DNA of 64,000 nucleotides from Candidatus Dojkabacteria bacterium (lineage in GTDB: Bacteria > Patescibacteria > Dojkabacteria > SC72 > JAFGCJ01), in contig JAFGCJ010000004.1 of the NCBI GenBank assembly GCA_016932785.1, positions 1 through 64,000 of the forward strand. The letters run 5' to 3'. Position 1 is the first letter of the stretch, and the number at the start of each line of letters is the position of its first letter. This document shows positions 52,218 through 61,151 of the stretch, piece after piece. The notes beneath the pieces were generated by a model. The model searched no databases. It was not told the DNA's origin and was given only the letters and a program-made list of their open reading frames with translations. A program made the translations under genes and the position numbers.

Positions 52218-53843
52218 ATGGATATTCGAAAAAGTAGCTCTAGGATTGTGGTGATGGTATTCTGGATTTTTCTGGCTATTGCGGGGATTGTTATCACTGT
52301 TGCTGCGGTTACTAAGCAAGTTCTGGATACTAGAGGAAAGGCCGAGACTACAATATCAACTATTGAGCCATGGAACTTTGTGGTAATAGGTGATACCCAG
52401 GCGGCAAAAGAATATATCTATTACGATACTTATTTCTCCAAGATTTTTGAGGCAAATCCTGAGATTCTTTTTCATGTTGGGGACTTCGACTGGAGTCTTC
52501 CTACAGAAAATCCTTTAAAAGGGATACTGAGTGTTCAGTACCGTCGATTTGATGATTCTGATCCGGATAATGACTATCCTGTTGAGATTCATGTGGCTCC
52601 TGGTAATCATGATGACGGTTGTGGAAGCACTCTCTATCCACACTACATAAATGGAATATGCTATGGAAAGCATACCACGGATGCTGCAGGTAAATGTGAG
52701 CACTTGAGCTGGAGTAATCATCTGCCCTTCAATACAGAGGTCCAGAATGTACAGGGATACTGTGATTTTGATAGCCAGGATCACCAGTATGTTTTTGAAA
52801 GAGGTGGTATCAGATTTATTATGCTTGAGAGACCATTCATCGATGGAGCTGAGGCTAAGAGAGCATGGTTTGAGGAACAGGTTTGCAAGAAGAATTCTGC
52901 CAGCATTTCAATTGCTTTTTTACATGAGAATGATTTCCATAACCTTAAGCTTCTTCTTGACGGTCTTCCGTGTGGTACTAATCATAATCTGAAGGCAGTT
53001 TTTATGGGGCATGGCCATAATTTTGAGTATGAGGAGTATAAAGGTGTCCATATGCTTGAAGTTTCAGGAATGGTGTATTGCAGCAGGAGGGAAGAGGGGA
53101 CGGAATGTGAAGGCTGCGATGGATGCGATTTTATTAATGTTATGGTCAATAGCGATAAGATTTCTGTTGTGCGAACCCAATATGATCTTGGTAGTATAGA
53201 CTATGAGAAAGAAATTTTCTCTGTAACTGGAAGCTTCTCTGAGTATAACCATCCGGGATATGCTCAAGACGATTCCTCTGATGGTGATTCTGCGGCTGAG
53301 AAAAAAACATATTTATATGGACTTTCTTCTGGAATTCATCTGGTTTCTTTCCCGTTTGAGGCTGAAGACAGTAAAGTGTCGAAGCTGGCGTCGGTAATCT
53401 TTGATAGTCTCTCGACGAATAAGGACATTACAATTTCTTCTTTCGAGAGTGGGAGATGGGTTTCATATCGTGTTAAGAATGGTGAGGTTTACTCTGAGAA
53501 AGATTTTGATATTGAGCCTGGGAAGGGTTATCTTGTACGTCTGAATGAGAAGGTTGATTTTAAATTGGAAGGTCGAGAGTTGAGTAGTTCTTCATATGTA
53601 GATCTAAATGAAGGTTGGAATCTGGTAGGCTTTTGGGGTGATGGTTACAATTCAAAGAAAGTCCTTAGCAGATTGGAAGAGTTAGGGGTGGAATCGAAGA
53701 TGGTTAGTACTTTTCAGGAAGGGCGATATAGGACTTTCATAGTCGATGGAGGTAATGAATATGGGGAAGTATTTGTAATAGAAGGGAGTAAAGGTTATTT
53801 CGTGAATGTTGATAAGTCAGCAAAAGTGAAGTGGGATTGGTAA
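52218..53843 (+). CDS. Membrane-anchored calcineurin-like phosphoesterase with C-terminal surface module
   Basis: A 541-residue protein. A signal anchor (VVMVFWIFLAIAGIVITVAA) is followed by a metallophosphoesterase domain at residues 50-330 with the metal-ligand motifs VVIGDTQ, HVGDFDW, APGNHDD, LHENDFHN and MGHGHNFEY. The last 180 residues hold the same duplicated module as the C-terminus of the neighbouring giant protein (GIHLVSFPFEAED, DFDIEPGKGYLV, GWNLVGFWG, FVIEGSKGYFV). It is probably an extracellular phosphatase, nuclease or pyrophosphatase; the substrate is unknown. Confidence 0.82.
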   Translation: MDIRKSSSRIVVMVFWIFLAIAGIVITVAAVTKQVLDTRGKAETTISTIEPWNFVVIGDTQAAKEYIYYDTYFSKIFEANPEILFHVGDFDWSLPTENPLKGILSVQYRRFDDSDPDNDYPVEIHVAPGNHDDGCGSTLYPHYINGICYGKHTTDAAGKCEHLSWSNHLPFNTEVQNVQGYCDFDSQDHQYVFERGGIRFIMLERPFIDGAEAKRAWFEEQVCKKNSASISIAFLHENDFHNLKLLLDGLPCGTNHNLKAVFMGHGHNFEYEEYKGVHMLEVSGMVYCSRREEGTECEGCDGCDFINVMVNSDKISVVRTQYDLGSIDYEKEIFSVTGSFSEYNHPGYAQDDSSDGDSAAEKKTYLYGLSSGIHLVSFPFEAEDSKVSKLASVIFDSLSTNKDITISSFESGRWVSYRVKNGEVYSEKDFDIEPGKGYLVRLNEKVDFKLEGRELSSSSYVDLNEGWNLVGFWGDGYNSKKVLSRLEELGVESKMVSTFQEGRYRTFIVDGGNEYGEVFVIEGSKGYFVNVDKSAKVKWDW

Positions 53844-53890
53844 GAGGCTAGGACAATTTCGTTTTTCATTGTGAATTCTGTAGAGCCTAC

Positions 53891-53920
53891 TTGACAAGAC
53901 TAGGTAGTGTGTATTACTAT
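53891..53920 (+). promoter_or_regulatory. Promoter and possible PadR operator
   Basis: TTGACA (53891-53896), an 18-base spacer and TACTAT (53915-53920). Imperfect dyad sequence around TAGTGTGTATTACTATGTAC overlaps the -10, as expected for PadR autoregulation. Confidence 0.65.
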
Positions 53921-53949
53921 GTACTAAATAAACTTGGCAGGAGGAGGAG

Positions 53950-54267
53950 ATGTCATCTGAAACTCAGTTCAAAAAGGGAACGCTTGAGCTTTGTGTTTTG
54001 GCTCTAATTAATAAGAAGAAACGTTACGGTTATGACCTCGTTTGTTCACTCAGAGATTCGGGTCTTCTTGTAGCTGAGGGGACTCTTTATCCCATTCTAT
54101 CAAGGTTGGGTAAGGAAGGTCTTGTAGAACATAGTTGGGTTGAGTCGAATCAAGGTCCGCCTCGTAAGTATTATGAAATTACTCCATCGGGTAGAAGACT
54201 ATTGGAGAAAGAAAAGAAGGAATGGAGGAAGATTTCGAAAGGTGTGAATAAGATTGTTAATTCTTAA
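53950..54267 (+). CDS. PadR-family transcriptional regulator
   Basis: A 105-residue winged-helix protein: FKKGTLELCVLALINKKKRY, YDLVCSLRDSGLLVAEGTLY, PILSRLGKEGLVEHSWVESN and PPRKYYEITPSGRRLLEKEK. It has a good ribosome binding site (GGAGGAGGAG), unlike many genes here. It pairs with the downstream HAAS-domain membrane protein, a very common arrangement in which PadR represses the pair and reacts to an envelope or drug signal. Confidence 0.92.
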   Translation: MSSETQFKKGTLELCVLALINKKKRYGYDLVCSLRDSGLLVAEGTLYPILSRLGKEGLVEHSWVESNQGPPRKYYEITPSGRRLLEKEKKEWRKISKGVNKIVNS

Positions 54268-54301
54268 CAAAAATTTTTTAAATTATTATCGATTGAAAAT
54301 A

Positions 54302-56242
54302 ATGGCAAAATCAAAGAAAGATTCTTCAAAAAAATCACAAAAGAAGTCTAAGACGGATCTGAAAGAAAGTCTTGACAGGTTTTTTTCAAATTTGGGAGGG
54401 AAAAAGTATAACCTTAAATCTTCTTTCGATTTTACTTCGAGTGCAGAGGAAACCCTCAATGAGTACTTTAAGTCTCTTGAAATTCTCAAGGATCGTGTTA
54501 CGTCCAGTGAGTATGAGGAGATTGAGTCAAGTCTCAGAGAACATTTTTATGTTGTTCTTAGTGAGAAAGTTGCTGATTCTGAGAGAGTGACCAAAAACAC
54601 AGTCGATGAAATAATTGAGCACTTGGGGGATCCTGAGGATATGGCCGAGTACTATGGGGGTGAGAAGAAGGTCAAGATGAGACGTGTGAATGTTTGGAAG
54701 AAGGTTCTTTGGGTGATGTGGCTCATGGTCAAATGGTTTGTTTTATTTATCTTGTTTGTCGGGGTATATTTTCCTCTCGTAATAAGTGCTTTTTCAGTAG
54801 CGCTTTCTGGGATTGCAGTTCTTATGTTCTGGTGGGTTGATCCTGTAAGCTTTTGGGATGAGAGGGTTGTCGTTACAAGTACTCTTGGCTGGCTAACTCC
54901 GTTTCTTGCAATGGGACTTGTTTTCATGGGAACGGGGGTTGGTCTGTTGCTTATTAATATCATAACGAAGATTCACTGGAAAAAAGCTGTAGTGAAGGGC
55001 CTTTTCATTATTGCCTCATTGTTTTTTGGGGTCGTATTTACTTTGGGCCCTGTGGTTGCTTTTTTTGCAATGAATAGAGCTGAGGTAAGTGATGAAGAGA
55101 ATTGGACGGTAGATGTTGAAGGTGATGAAAAGCTAGTTATCTCGGAAATATTTGGAAGTATTGAAGTAGTAGGTGACAAAGACTTGGAGGGACAAATTGA
55201 GGTGAATGTCGAGAGATATTCAGCTGGAAGGTCGAATAAGGATGCTGAGACTAATCTTGAGGATCTTGAATTTTCTGTCTTGAAGAAGGATGGGGAGATA
55301 CTTGTAACAAGTTCTAAACGATATTCCATGAAGGAAATGTTCCACTTTGAAAAAATTGTTGCAACTTTGAGGGTTCCAGCCGATATGGAGGTCGTCTTTG
55401 ATGATGATATTGATAGAACTGAATACATAGGGCTGGTTACGCTGTATCACAATTCTCCAGTGGTGACCCTTAAGAGTTTGAGCTCTGATCTGAACATCGA
55501 GGTTCCATCTATTCGGCTAAGGCTTGAAGACATAGATAACCATAAAGTTCAGATCAAGCATAGCTATGGTAGTACAGATTTCAAGGATGTTAAAACAGAC
55601 AGCATTGTATTTGAGAGTAATGCCGGCTCACTTGATATGCAGAATATTGATGTAAATGGAGACTTGGAAATCAAAGATAGATTTGGGTCCGTGGATATGG
55701 AGGAAATTGAGGCTGATAATTGTTTACTTGATTTAAACTCCGGAAGTATAGATATGGAGAATATGTCCTGTGATGTAAAGATTGACTCGCAGTATGGATC
55801 TGTTGATATTGTAGATCTCAATGGTGATGCACAAATTGATGCGAGGAGTGGGAGTGTTGATCTGGAATCTATTCTTGGAAATGCCAGTGTCGTAGCAAGG
55901 TACGGATCTGTAGATGTTAATGGTATGAATGGAGATCTTGTTATAAATGCGTCAAGTGGGTCAGTAGATGTTTATGATCTTATTGGGACTGTTGATATCA
56001 GATCAAGATATGGAAGTGTTGATATCGAATTTAAGGAGGTAAGAGCTGGAAGTGAGAATATGATCGAGTGCAATTCCGGTTCCATTGATCTTGCCATTCC
56101 TCGGGGTTCTCATCCGGACATTCGAGTGTCTGCGGACCGTGGTAGTGTAGACAACGAATTTTCGGGACGAGAAACAGATGATGAAAGCCCGGTGTTTACC
56201 ATTGAGGCCGAATATGGAAGTGTTGATATAGTTGCAATTTAG
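54302..56242 (+). CDS. HAAS-domain membrane protein with beta-helical GSVD repeats
   Basis: A 646-residue protein. The first 20 residues are Lys/Ser-rich. Residues about 55-120 are a HAAS-type domain (EEIESSLREHFYVVLSEKVA, IIEHLGDPEDMAEYYGG), followed by four membrane helices and then a DUF4097-like beta-helix of 20-22-residue rungs. The rungs alternate between YGSVD-type and SGSVD-type turns in at least twelve copies to the C-terminus. The helix should lie outside the membrane. PadR and HAAS/DUF4097 genes commonly form two-gene operons. The function is unknown; cell-envelope sensing or adhesion is likely. The ATG at 54302 is preferred to an upstream codon at 54254 that overlaps padR. Confidence 0.82.
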   Translation: MAKSKKDSSKKSQKKSKTDLKESLDRFFSNLGGKKYNLKSSFDFTSSAEETLNEYFKSLEILKDRVTSSEYEEIESSLREHFYVVLSEKVADSERVTKNTVDEIIEHLGDPEDMAEYYGGEKKVKMRRVNVWKKVLWVMWLMVKWFVLFILFVGVYFPLVISAFSVALSGIAVLMFWWVDPVSFWDERVVVTSTLGWLTPFLAMGLVFMGTGVGLLLINIITKIHWKKAVVKGLFIIASLFFGVVFTLGPVVAFFAMNRAEVSDEENWTVDVEGDEKLVISEIFGSIEVVGDKDLEGQIEVNVERYSAGRSNKDAETNLEDLEFSVLKKDGEILVTSSKRYSMKEMFHFEKIVATLRVPADMEVVFDDDIDRTEYIGLVTLYHNSPVVTLKSLSSDLNIEVPSIRLRLEDIDNHKVQIKHSYGSTDFKDVKTDSIVFESNAGSLDMQNIDVNGDLEIKDRFGSVDMEEIEADNCLLDLNSGSIDMENMSCDVKIDSQYGSVDIVDLNGDAQIDARSGSVDLESILGNASVVARYGSVDVNGMNGDLVINASSGSVDVYDLIGTVDIRSRYGSVDIEFKEVRAGSENMIECNSGSIDLAIPRGSHPDIRVSADRGSVDNEFSGRETDDESPVFTIEAEYGSVDIVAI

Positions 56243-56294
56243 GCATAAGCAGCATATAGAGTACTTTCATTAGGATTTTGCGGCCTTTGTCATG

Positions 56295-56300
56295 TATAAT
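56295..56300 (+). promoter_or_regulatory. -10 of cysS, 7 bases before its ATG
   Basis: TATAAT, then GACTTCC and the cysS ATG. It predicts a leaderless mRNA. Confidence 0.55.
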
Positions 56301-56307
56301 GACTTCC

Positions 56308-57663
56308 ATGGAGATATATGATTCGCTAAAACGGAGTAAAGTACAATTTGAACCCATTAAAGAAGGGCACGTAGGGATGTATGTCTGTGGTCCGACTGTT
56401 TATGGTCCTAGTCATCTTGGGCATGCCAGTACCTATATTGCCTTTGATATTATCCGGCGCGCTTTTGAATACCTTGGCTACAAGGTCAAGTTGGTTGTCA
56501 ATATCACTGATGTTCATGACGATATGATAAAACAAGCAAATAAGGAAGGTATCACGATATTTGAACTAGCAGATAAAAATATTAAACAGTACATGGAAGA
56601 TTTAGCTGAGCTGAATATTCTTCCCGCAGATGTCTTTCCGAGAGTGACAGAGCATATTAAGGAGATAATTCAGATGGTCGAAAAACTTGTTGAAAATGGA
56701 TACGCATATGAAACTGACGACGGTGTTTATTTCAATGTTGCGAAGTTTGAGGGTTATGGAAAACTATCTGGAATCAAGCTCGAAGAGGGGGAAACAGGAA
56801 AACGCGTAGAAACGGACAAATACGATAAAGAAGGTGTTGCGGATTTTGCACTATGGAAAAAGGCAAAACCTGGTGAACCGACGTGGCCTAGTCCTTGGGG
56901 AGAGGGTCGGCCCGGATGGCACATAGAATGTTCTGTTATGTCCAGTAAGTATCTAGGGATGCCGTTTGATATTCATGGGGGCGCATTGGATCTTCGGTTC
57001 CCGCATCATGAGAATGAGATTGCTCAATCTGAAGCTGCAACAGGTAAGGAATTTGTGAAATACTGGATGCACGCTGGTATTCTCAAAGTTGACGGACAAA
57101 AGATGTCAAAATCTCTGGGAAATTTCATTAACATTCCAGAGATTCTTGAAAAGTATGATCCAATGGTATTGAGATATTGGAGGGCAACTGTTCACTATAG
57201 AAGCGAGATCAACTATCAAGAGTCCACTATAGAGGCAGCGAAGGCTGCCTTGGGGAAACTTAGGGGTTATGTAGCTGGGTGGAGGGCTGCTGGAGGGGTG
57301 GGTAAGGTTGATTCGAAGTTTAGAAGTGAGTTTGTTAAGGCTCTGGAAGATGATTTTGGTCTTCCTGAGGCGGTGGCTGTTCTTTGGAAGGTTGTGAAAT
57401 CGGGTAAAATGTCTGATGCTGATAAGTTAGCTACGGTACTGGATTTTGATAGAGTGCTAGGGCTTGGTCTTGCTGAGTTTAAGGGTGATGAGAAACAAGT
57501 AACAAAGGATACGAAGTTGAAGATTGATAAGCTTGTTAAGGAGCGTGATTTGGCAAGAAAGGACAAAGACTGGAATAGAGCTGATGAGATACGTGGTGAG
57601 CTCGATAAGATGGGAGTTATCATTGAAGATACTGACGATGGGTCGGTATGGTCACTCAAATAA
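56308..57663 (+). CDS. cysS: Cysteinyl-tRNA synthetase
   Basis: A 451-residue class I synthetase: zinc cysteine and HIGH motif in YVCGPTVYGPSHLGHAS, VNITDVHDDMI, the zinc site WHIECSVMSSKYLG with HGGALDLRFPHHENE, and KMSKSLGNF. The C-terminal anticodon-binding domain ends with ERDLARKDKDWNRADEIRGE. It charges tRNA-Cys. The start is set at 56308 from the promoter and family alignment; an upstream in-frame codon at 56278 lies before the -10. Confidence 0.97.
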   Translation: MEIYDSLKRSKVQFEPIKEGHVGMYVCGPTVYGPSHLGHASTYIAFDIIRRAFEYLGYKVKLVVNITDVHDDMIKQANKEGITIFELADKNIKQYMEDLAELNILPADVFPRVTEHIKEIIQMVEKLVENGYAYETDDGVYFNVAKFEGYGKLSGIKLEEGETGKRVETDKYDKEGVADFALWKKAKPGEPTWPSPWGEGRPGWHIECSVMSSKYLGMPFDIHGGALDLRFPHHENEIAQSEAATGKEFVKYWMHAGILKVDGQKMSKSLGNFINIPEILEKYDPMVLRYWRATVHYRSEINYQESTIEAAKAALGKLRGYVAGWRAAGGVGKVDSKFRSEFVKALEDDFGLPEAVAVLWKVVKSGKMSDADKLATVLDFDRVLGLGLAEFKGDEKQVTKDTKLKIDKLVKERDLARKDKDWNRADEIRGELDKMGVIIEDTDDGSVWSLK

Positions 57664-57782
57664 TTCCATTTAGTGGGGTAGAAAGAATCCGAGAATTTCG
57701 TAAGTATGACTTTGCGTATTATTTCAATGTTTGATATATAATCCTGAATAGGCTTTTTGTTAAATTTAGCAGATATAAATCA

Positions 57783-58415
57783 ATGGAAGATAAAAGAGGC
57801 ATTAAATCTCTTGTTATTACGCTTGTTGTATCAGGCTTACTTGGAATGATGGCTGGGATTATTCTTGGGTTTGTAATCTGTAACTGGTCAAGGAACTCAG
57901 AGGAATCTGGGGAAAAGACAGAGGTTACCCGGACTACAGTGCTGGAAAAGCTTCAGGATCAGGCATTTCTTGTAACCAGGACCGTAATTGCCGATCAGGA
58001 TGTAGAGATCAATGTTGATCAGGGTTCTGCTTGGTCAAATTTCTGGTGGGGACATGAGATTGTCGCTGCTTCAAAGATGCAGGTAGATATAGGGGTCGAT
58101 CTTTTAGAGGTAGAAAAAGATGATATATCGGTAGATGAATCTAAAAAGGAAATAAAGATAGATCTTCCTAATGCAGAAATCTACAATACTAGTGTAGCAA
58201 GCAAAATTGAGATTGAGACAAAAAGCGGTGTTTTAAAAAAGATACTGGATAACGATAAGGAGGAGGATTTCAACCTGGCGCTTGATTCCTTATCTCAGGC
58301 AGCTGAGGATAGCGTGAGTGGAGACGTTAAACTAATGAATGATGCCGAGGATGCAGCTGTTAAGATTCTTCAGGCTATCTTTAAAGACACAGGTTATAAG
58401 GTAGTTGCAAAGTAG
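57783..58415 (+). CDS. DUF4230 membrane-anchored protein
   Basis: A 210-residue protein with one N-terminal membrane helix (VSGLLGMMAGIILGFVIC) and a soluble domain of the DUF4230 type (AASKMQVDIGVDLLEVEKDD, IKIDLPNAEIYNTSVASKIE). The domain probably faces outward. The family has no known function. A TATAAT at about 57738 lies 40 bases before the start, so this mRNA has a leader. Confidence 0.8.
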   Translation: MEDKRGIKSLVITLVVSGLLGMMAGIILGFVICNWSRNSEESGEKTEVTRTTVLEKLQDQAFLVTRTVIADQDVEINVDQGSAWSNFWWGHEIVAASKMQVDIGVDLLEVEKDDISVDESKKEIKIDLPNAEIYNTSVASKIEIETKSGVLKKILDNDKEEDFNLALDSLSQAAEDSVSGDVKLMNDAEDAAVKILQAIFKDTGYKVVAK

Positions 58416-58451
58416 CTATATCTCGAGAATCTTTGTAGGGTTTCTTTTCTG

Positions 58452-58460
58452 TGTTATTAT
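58452..58460 (+). promoter_or_regulatory. Extended -10 of rnhC, 6 bases before its GTG
   Basis: TGT plus TATTAT (58455-58460), TTGTAG 16 bases upstream, then TAATCC and the GTG start codon. It predicts a leaderless mRNA with a GTG start. Confidence 0.6.
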
Positions 58461-58466
58461 TAATCC

Positions 58467-59369
58467 GTGCAGATTACTAAGGTTTTCCAATCAAAAAATC
58501 TGAGTAGAGATAAGATTCTCTTGAGAGAGGCCGTTAGTGGGATGAGAGTGTCTGAACCGTCCGGGTCTATGGCATGGCAGTTGCGATCAGAGGGATTAGT
58601 TGTTTCAGCGTATGAATCGGGGAAGATTGTTATTCAAGGTAAAAACACCGACGAAGTAGAAAAAATACTACAGAAGTTGGATGTGAGACAGGATACATCG
58701 GATGATAGTTTTACTTCTCATATCGGAGTAGATGAGGCGGGTAAGGGAGATTACTTTGGTCCGCTTGTAGTCTCTGCTGTATTAGTTGAATCTCAGGAAC
58801 TTTCTCGGGAACTGGTGAATATGGGAGTACGCGATTCTAAGAAAGTGTCGGATTCTACCGCTATTGATCTGAGGTCGTCAATCCTTGAGACGTGCAAGTT
58901 TACTTCGACAGTCGTGATCTCTCCTAAAGAATACAATAAGAAGTACAAGAATTATAGAAATGTAAATAAACTTCTTGCTTGGGGACATGCTCAATCAATA
59001 GAAAATATACTAGAGGACACTAAGTTGAAAGAGAGGCCTAGTAAGGTTGTTATTGACCAGTTCGCAAAGAGTGAGTCCAGGATTCTTGATGCCTTAATGA
59101 CTAATGGCAAGAAACTCGAGATAGATCAGAGACATGGTGGAGAAGAGGATATCGCTGTAGCTGCAGCTTCAATTGTAGCCAGAGGTCGATTTCTTCTTGA
59201 GCTTGAGAAGATGAGAAGTAAATATGGTTTGAGTTTCCCAAAGGGTGCCAGTGATGTTGTTAGTTTTGGCAAGGAGTTCATTAAGAAGTATGGTATTAAG
59301 GAGCTAGATGATGTTGCCAAGATTTCTTTTAGAACTACACTAAAGATTACGTCTACTTTTGATATATGA
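58467..59369 (+). CDS. rnhC: Ribonuclease HIII
   Basis: A 300-residue protein with an N-terminal TBP-like substrate-binding domain (residues 1-80, SGSMAWQLRSEGLVVSAYES) and the type 2 RNase H domain. Catalytic residues are in IGVDEAGKGDYFGPLVVSAV (Asp-Glu), VRDSKKVSD and VVIDQFAKSE, and RHGGEEDIAVAAASIVAR. It removes RNA from RNA-DNA hybrids. The start is GTG at 58467. The 3' end overlaps the next gene if its TTG start is used. Confidence 0.94.
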   Translation: MQITKVFQSKNLSRDKILLREAVSGMRVSEPSGSMAWQLRSEGLVVSAYESGKIVIQGKNTDEVEKILQKLDVRQDTSDDSFTSHIGVDEAGKGDYFGPLVVSAVLVESQELSRELVNMGVRDSKKVSDSTAIDLRSSILETCKFTSTVVISPKEYNKKYKNYRNVNKLLAWGHAQSIENILEDTKLKERPSKVVIDQFAKSESRILDALMTNGKKLEIDQRHGGEEDIAVAAASIVARGRFLLELEKMRSKYGLSFPKGASDVVSFGKEFIKKYGIKELDDVAKISFRTTLKITSTFDI

Positions 59370-60003
59370 ATCCTTGTATTTTATAGTGAGACAAGAACCA
59401 CAACAAAATTGTGTGATTATTCCTGGTCTTGGAGATAACAGCCGAATTATGAGTTTGTCTTCAGCTCGATGGGAAAAAGAAGGAATAGCTTCCTATGTTC
59501 ACCCTATTCAATGGTATGACAGAGATACTACTTTTGAGGAGAAACTTGATAATCTGTTGAATCTGGTTCGTGATCTTAGTAGGTCAGGACCTGTTTCACT
59601 TGCAGGTGTAAGTGCTGGAGCCAGTACAGCACTTAATGCTTTTTTAAGAGAGCCCGATCTCATTTCCTCTTGTATTTGTATTTGTGGTCCAGTGAGGTTT
59701 GGGGATGGAAAATTATGTGAACGTGAGAGAATGAAAAAACGGAGCCCTTTGTTTGCTCAGTCCGTTGAGATGTCAGAAGAAAATATTGGCAAGCTGCATA
59801 ATGGTCTTGAATCTAGAATTTTGACTATTTTCCCTAAATTTGGTGACGAGTTGATCCAGCGTCATACTGTTAAAATCAGTGGTGCAAAAAACATTGAAAT
59901 ACCGGTGATAGGACATAGAACAGGAGTGTTGTTCGCAATGACTTTATGGAGTAAAGAGATACTTGGTTTTATTAAGAATCATGAGCCGATTGCGGAGATT
60001 TAG
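59359..60003 (+). CDS. Alpha/beta hydrolase of unknown specificity
   Basis: A 205-214-residue protein with a compact alpha/beta hydrolase fold: oxyanion segment CVIIPGLGDNSR, nucleophile elbow GVSAGAS (Ser) and a late His in PVIGHRTGVLF. The nucleophile context and a putative acid before the final His support an active esterase or peptidase-like enzyme. TTG at 59359 (overlapping rnhC by 11 bases) or GTG at 59386 may be the start. No signal peptide is seen. Confidence 0.7.
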   Translation: MIYESLYFIVRQEPQQNCVIIPGLGDNSRIMSLSSARWEKEGIASYVHPIQWYDRDTTFEEKLDNLLNLVRDLSRSGPVSLAGVSAGASTALNAFLREPDLISSCICICGPVRFGDGKLCERERMKKRSPLFAQSVEMSEENIGKLHNGLESRILTIFPKFGDELIQRHTVKISGAKNIEIPVIGHRTGVLFAMTLWSKEILGFIKNHEPIAEI

Positions 60004-60062
60004 TTGGAGCATTAAGGGTGGATGGTGTATAATGTTCATGCTTAATTTTCTTTAGAAATAAT

Positions 60063-61046
60063 GTGGCAGAGACAATAATTTCAGTTCAGAGTCTTTCAAA
60101 ATTCTTCAAACAATACAAGAAACAGCCGGGGTTGCTTGGCTCGATTAAATCGCTTTTCAAAAGAGAGTACTTCACGATCAAGGCAGTTGATAACATTTCT
60201 TTCGAGGTAGAAGAGGGTGAATTTGTTGGATTTATTGGTCCTAATGGAGCAGGGAAGACTACGACACTGAAATGTCTTTCGGGTTTGCTGTTTCCTACGG
60301 CAGGTAAGGTCAGCGTAATGGGATATACACCGTTTGATCGCAAGAAGGAGTTTTTGAAGCAGATATCTTTAGTTATGGGACAGAAAAATCAGCTTTGGTG
60401 GGATCTTCCTGCTATGGACAGTTTTCTGTTGAATAAGGAGATTTATGAGGTTTCCAAGGAGCAGTTTGACAAGGTAATTGATGAGCTAGTGGAGATGCTT
60501 GATCTAAAGGATGTTCTTAACGTTCAGGTCCGTAAATTGTCGCTTGGGCAGAGAATGAAGTGTGAGCTTGTTGCGGCATTGCTGCATTCACCGAGAGTTC
60601 TGTTCCTTGATGAACCGACAATTGGTCTTGATGTAACAATGCAGAAGCGTCTGAGAGATTTCTTCAAGGAGTTTAATGGCAAGTTCAAGACGACGGTAAT
60701 TCTGACCAGTCATTATATGGACGACGTTCGTGAGCTTTGTAAGCGTGTAATAATTATTGATAAGGGTAAGATTATTTACGATGGGGAACTGGATTCGATT
60801 GTAAAACAGTATGTCAAGGATAAATATATTACCATGAGATTTCTGAAAGAGATTGATAAGGTTGACGTCACCAAGTTTGGTAAACTAGTGAAATTTGAAG
60901 GTGATGTTGCTACAATTTCCGTTGCGAGGGAGGACGTTCCGAATGTTTCGGCGAAAATGCTTGAGGAATTGCCAGTAGATGATGTTGATATCAAAGAAAT
61001 GGATTTGGATGATGTTGTAAGGGAGATATTTGAAAAGAACAGGTAA
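60063..61046 (+). CDS. ABC transporter ATPase (COG4586-like), partner of distant permeases
   Basis: A 327-residue ATPase: Walker A GFIGPNGAGKTTTLKCLSGL, Q-loop VMGQKNQLWWDLPAMDSF, signature KLSLGQRMKCELVAALLHSP, Walker B VLFLDEPTIGLD and switch His in LTSHYMDD. The long N-terminus and C-terminal extension (residues 240-327) and the QLWWDLPA segment point to the COG4586 class, which works with COG4587 and COG3694 permeases. Such a permease pair lies at 14736-16395, 44 kb away. The start is GTG at 60063; a TATAAT lies about 25 bases upstream. Confidence 0.88.
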   Translation: MAETIISVQSLSKFFKQYKKQPGLLGSIKSLFKREYFTIKAVDNISFEVEEGEFVGFIGPNGAGKTTTLKCLSGLLFPTAGKVSVMGYTPFDRKKEFLKQISLVMGQKNQLWWDLPAMDSFLLNKEIYEVSKEQFDKVIDELVEMLDLKDVLNVQVRKLSLGQRMKCELVAALLHSPRVLFLDEPTIGLDVTMQKRLRDFFKEFNGKFKTTVILTSHYMDDVRELCKRVIIIDKGKIIYDGELDSIVKQYVKDKYITMRFLKEIDKVDVTKFGKLVKFEGDVATISVAREDVPNVSAKMLEELPVDDVDIKEMDLDDVVREIFEKNR

Positions 61047-61105
61047 ATCTCCTCTCTTTAGCTGGTAACATAATCCCTTTTTAACAGAAATTTCATCTTT
61101 CTCGG

Positions 61106-61135
61106 CTAGAATTGTAAACATATGTTTACTTCTAG
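61106..61135. promoter_or_regulatory. Long palindrome after the ABC ATPase gene
   Basis: A perfect 16-base palindrome GTAAACATATGTTTAC (61114-61129) is extended on both sides by CTAGAA/TTCTAG with a two-base bulge. There is no U tract. It may be an operator or a weak terminator. Confidence 0.4.
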
Positions 61136-61151
61136 AAGATATCGCAGTAGA

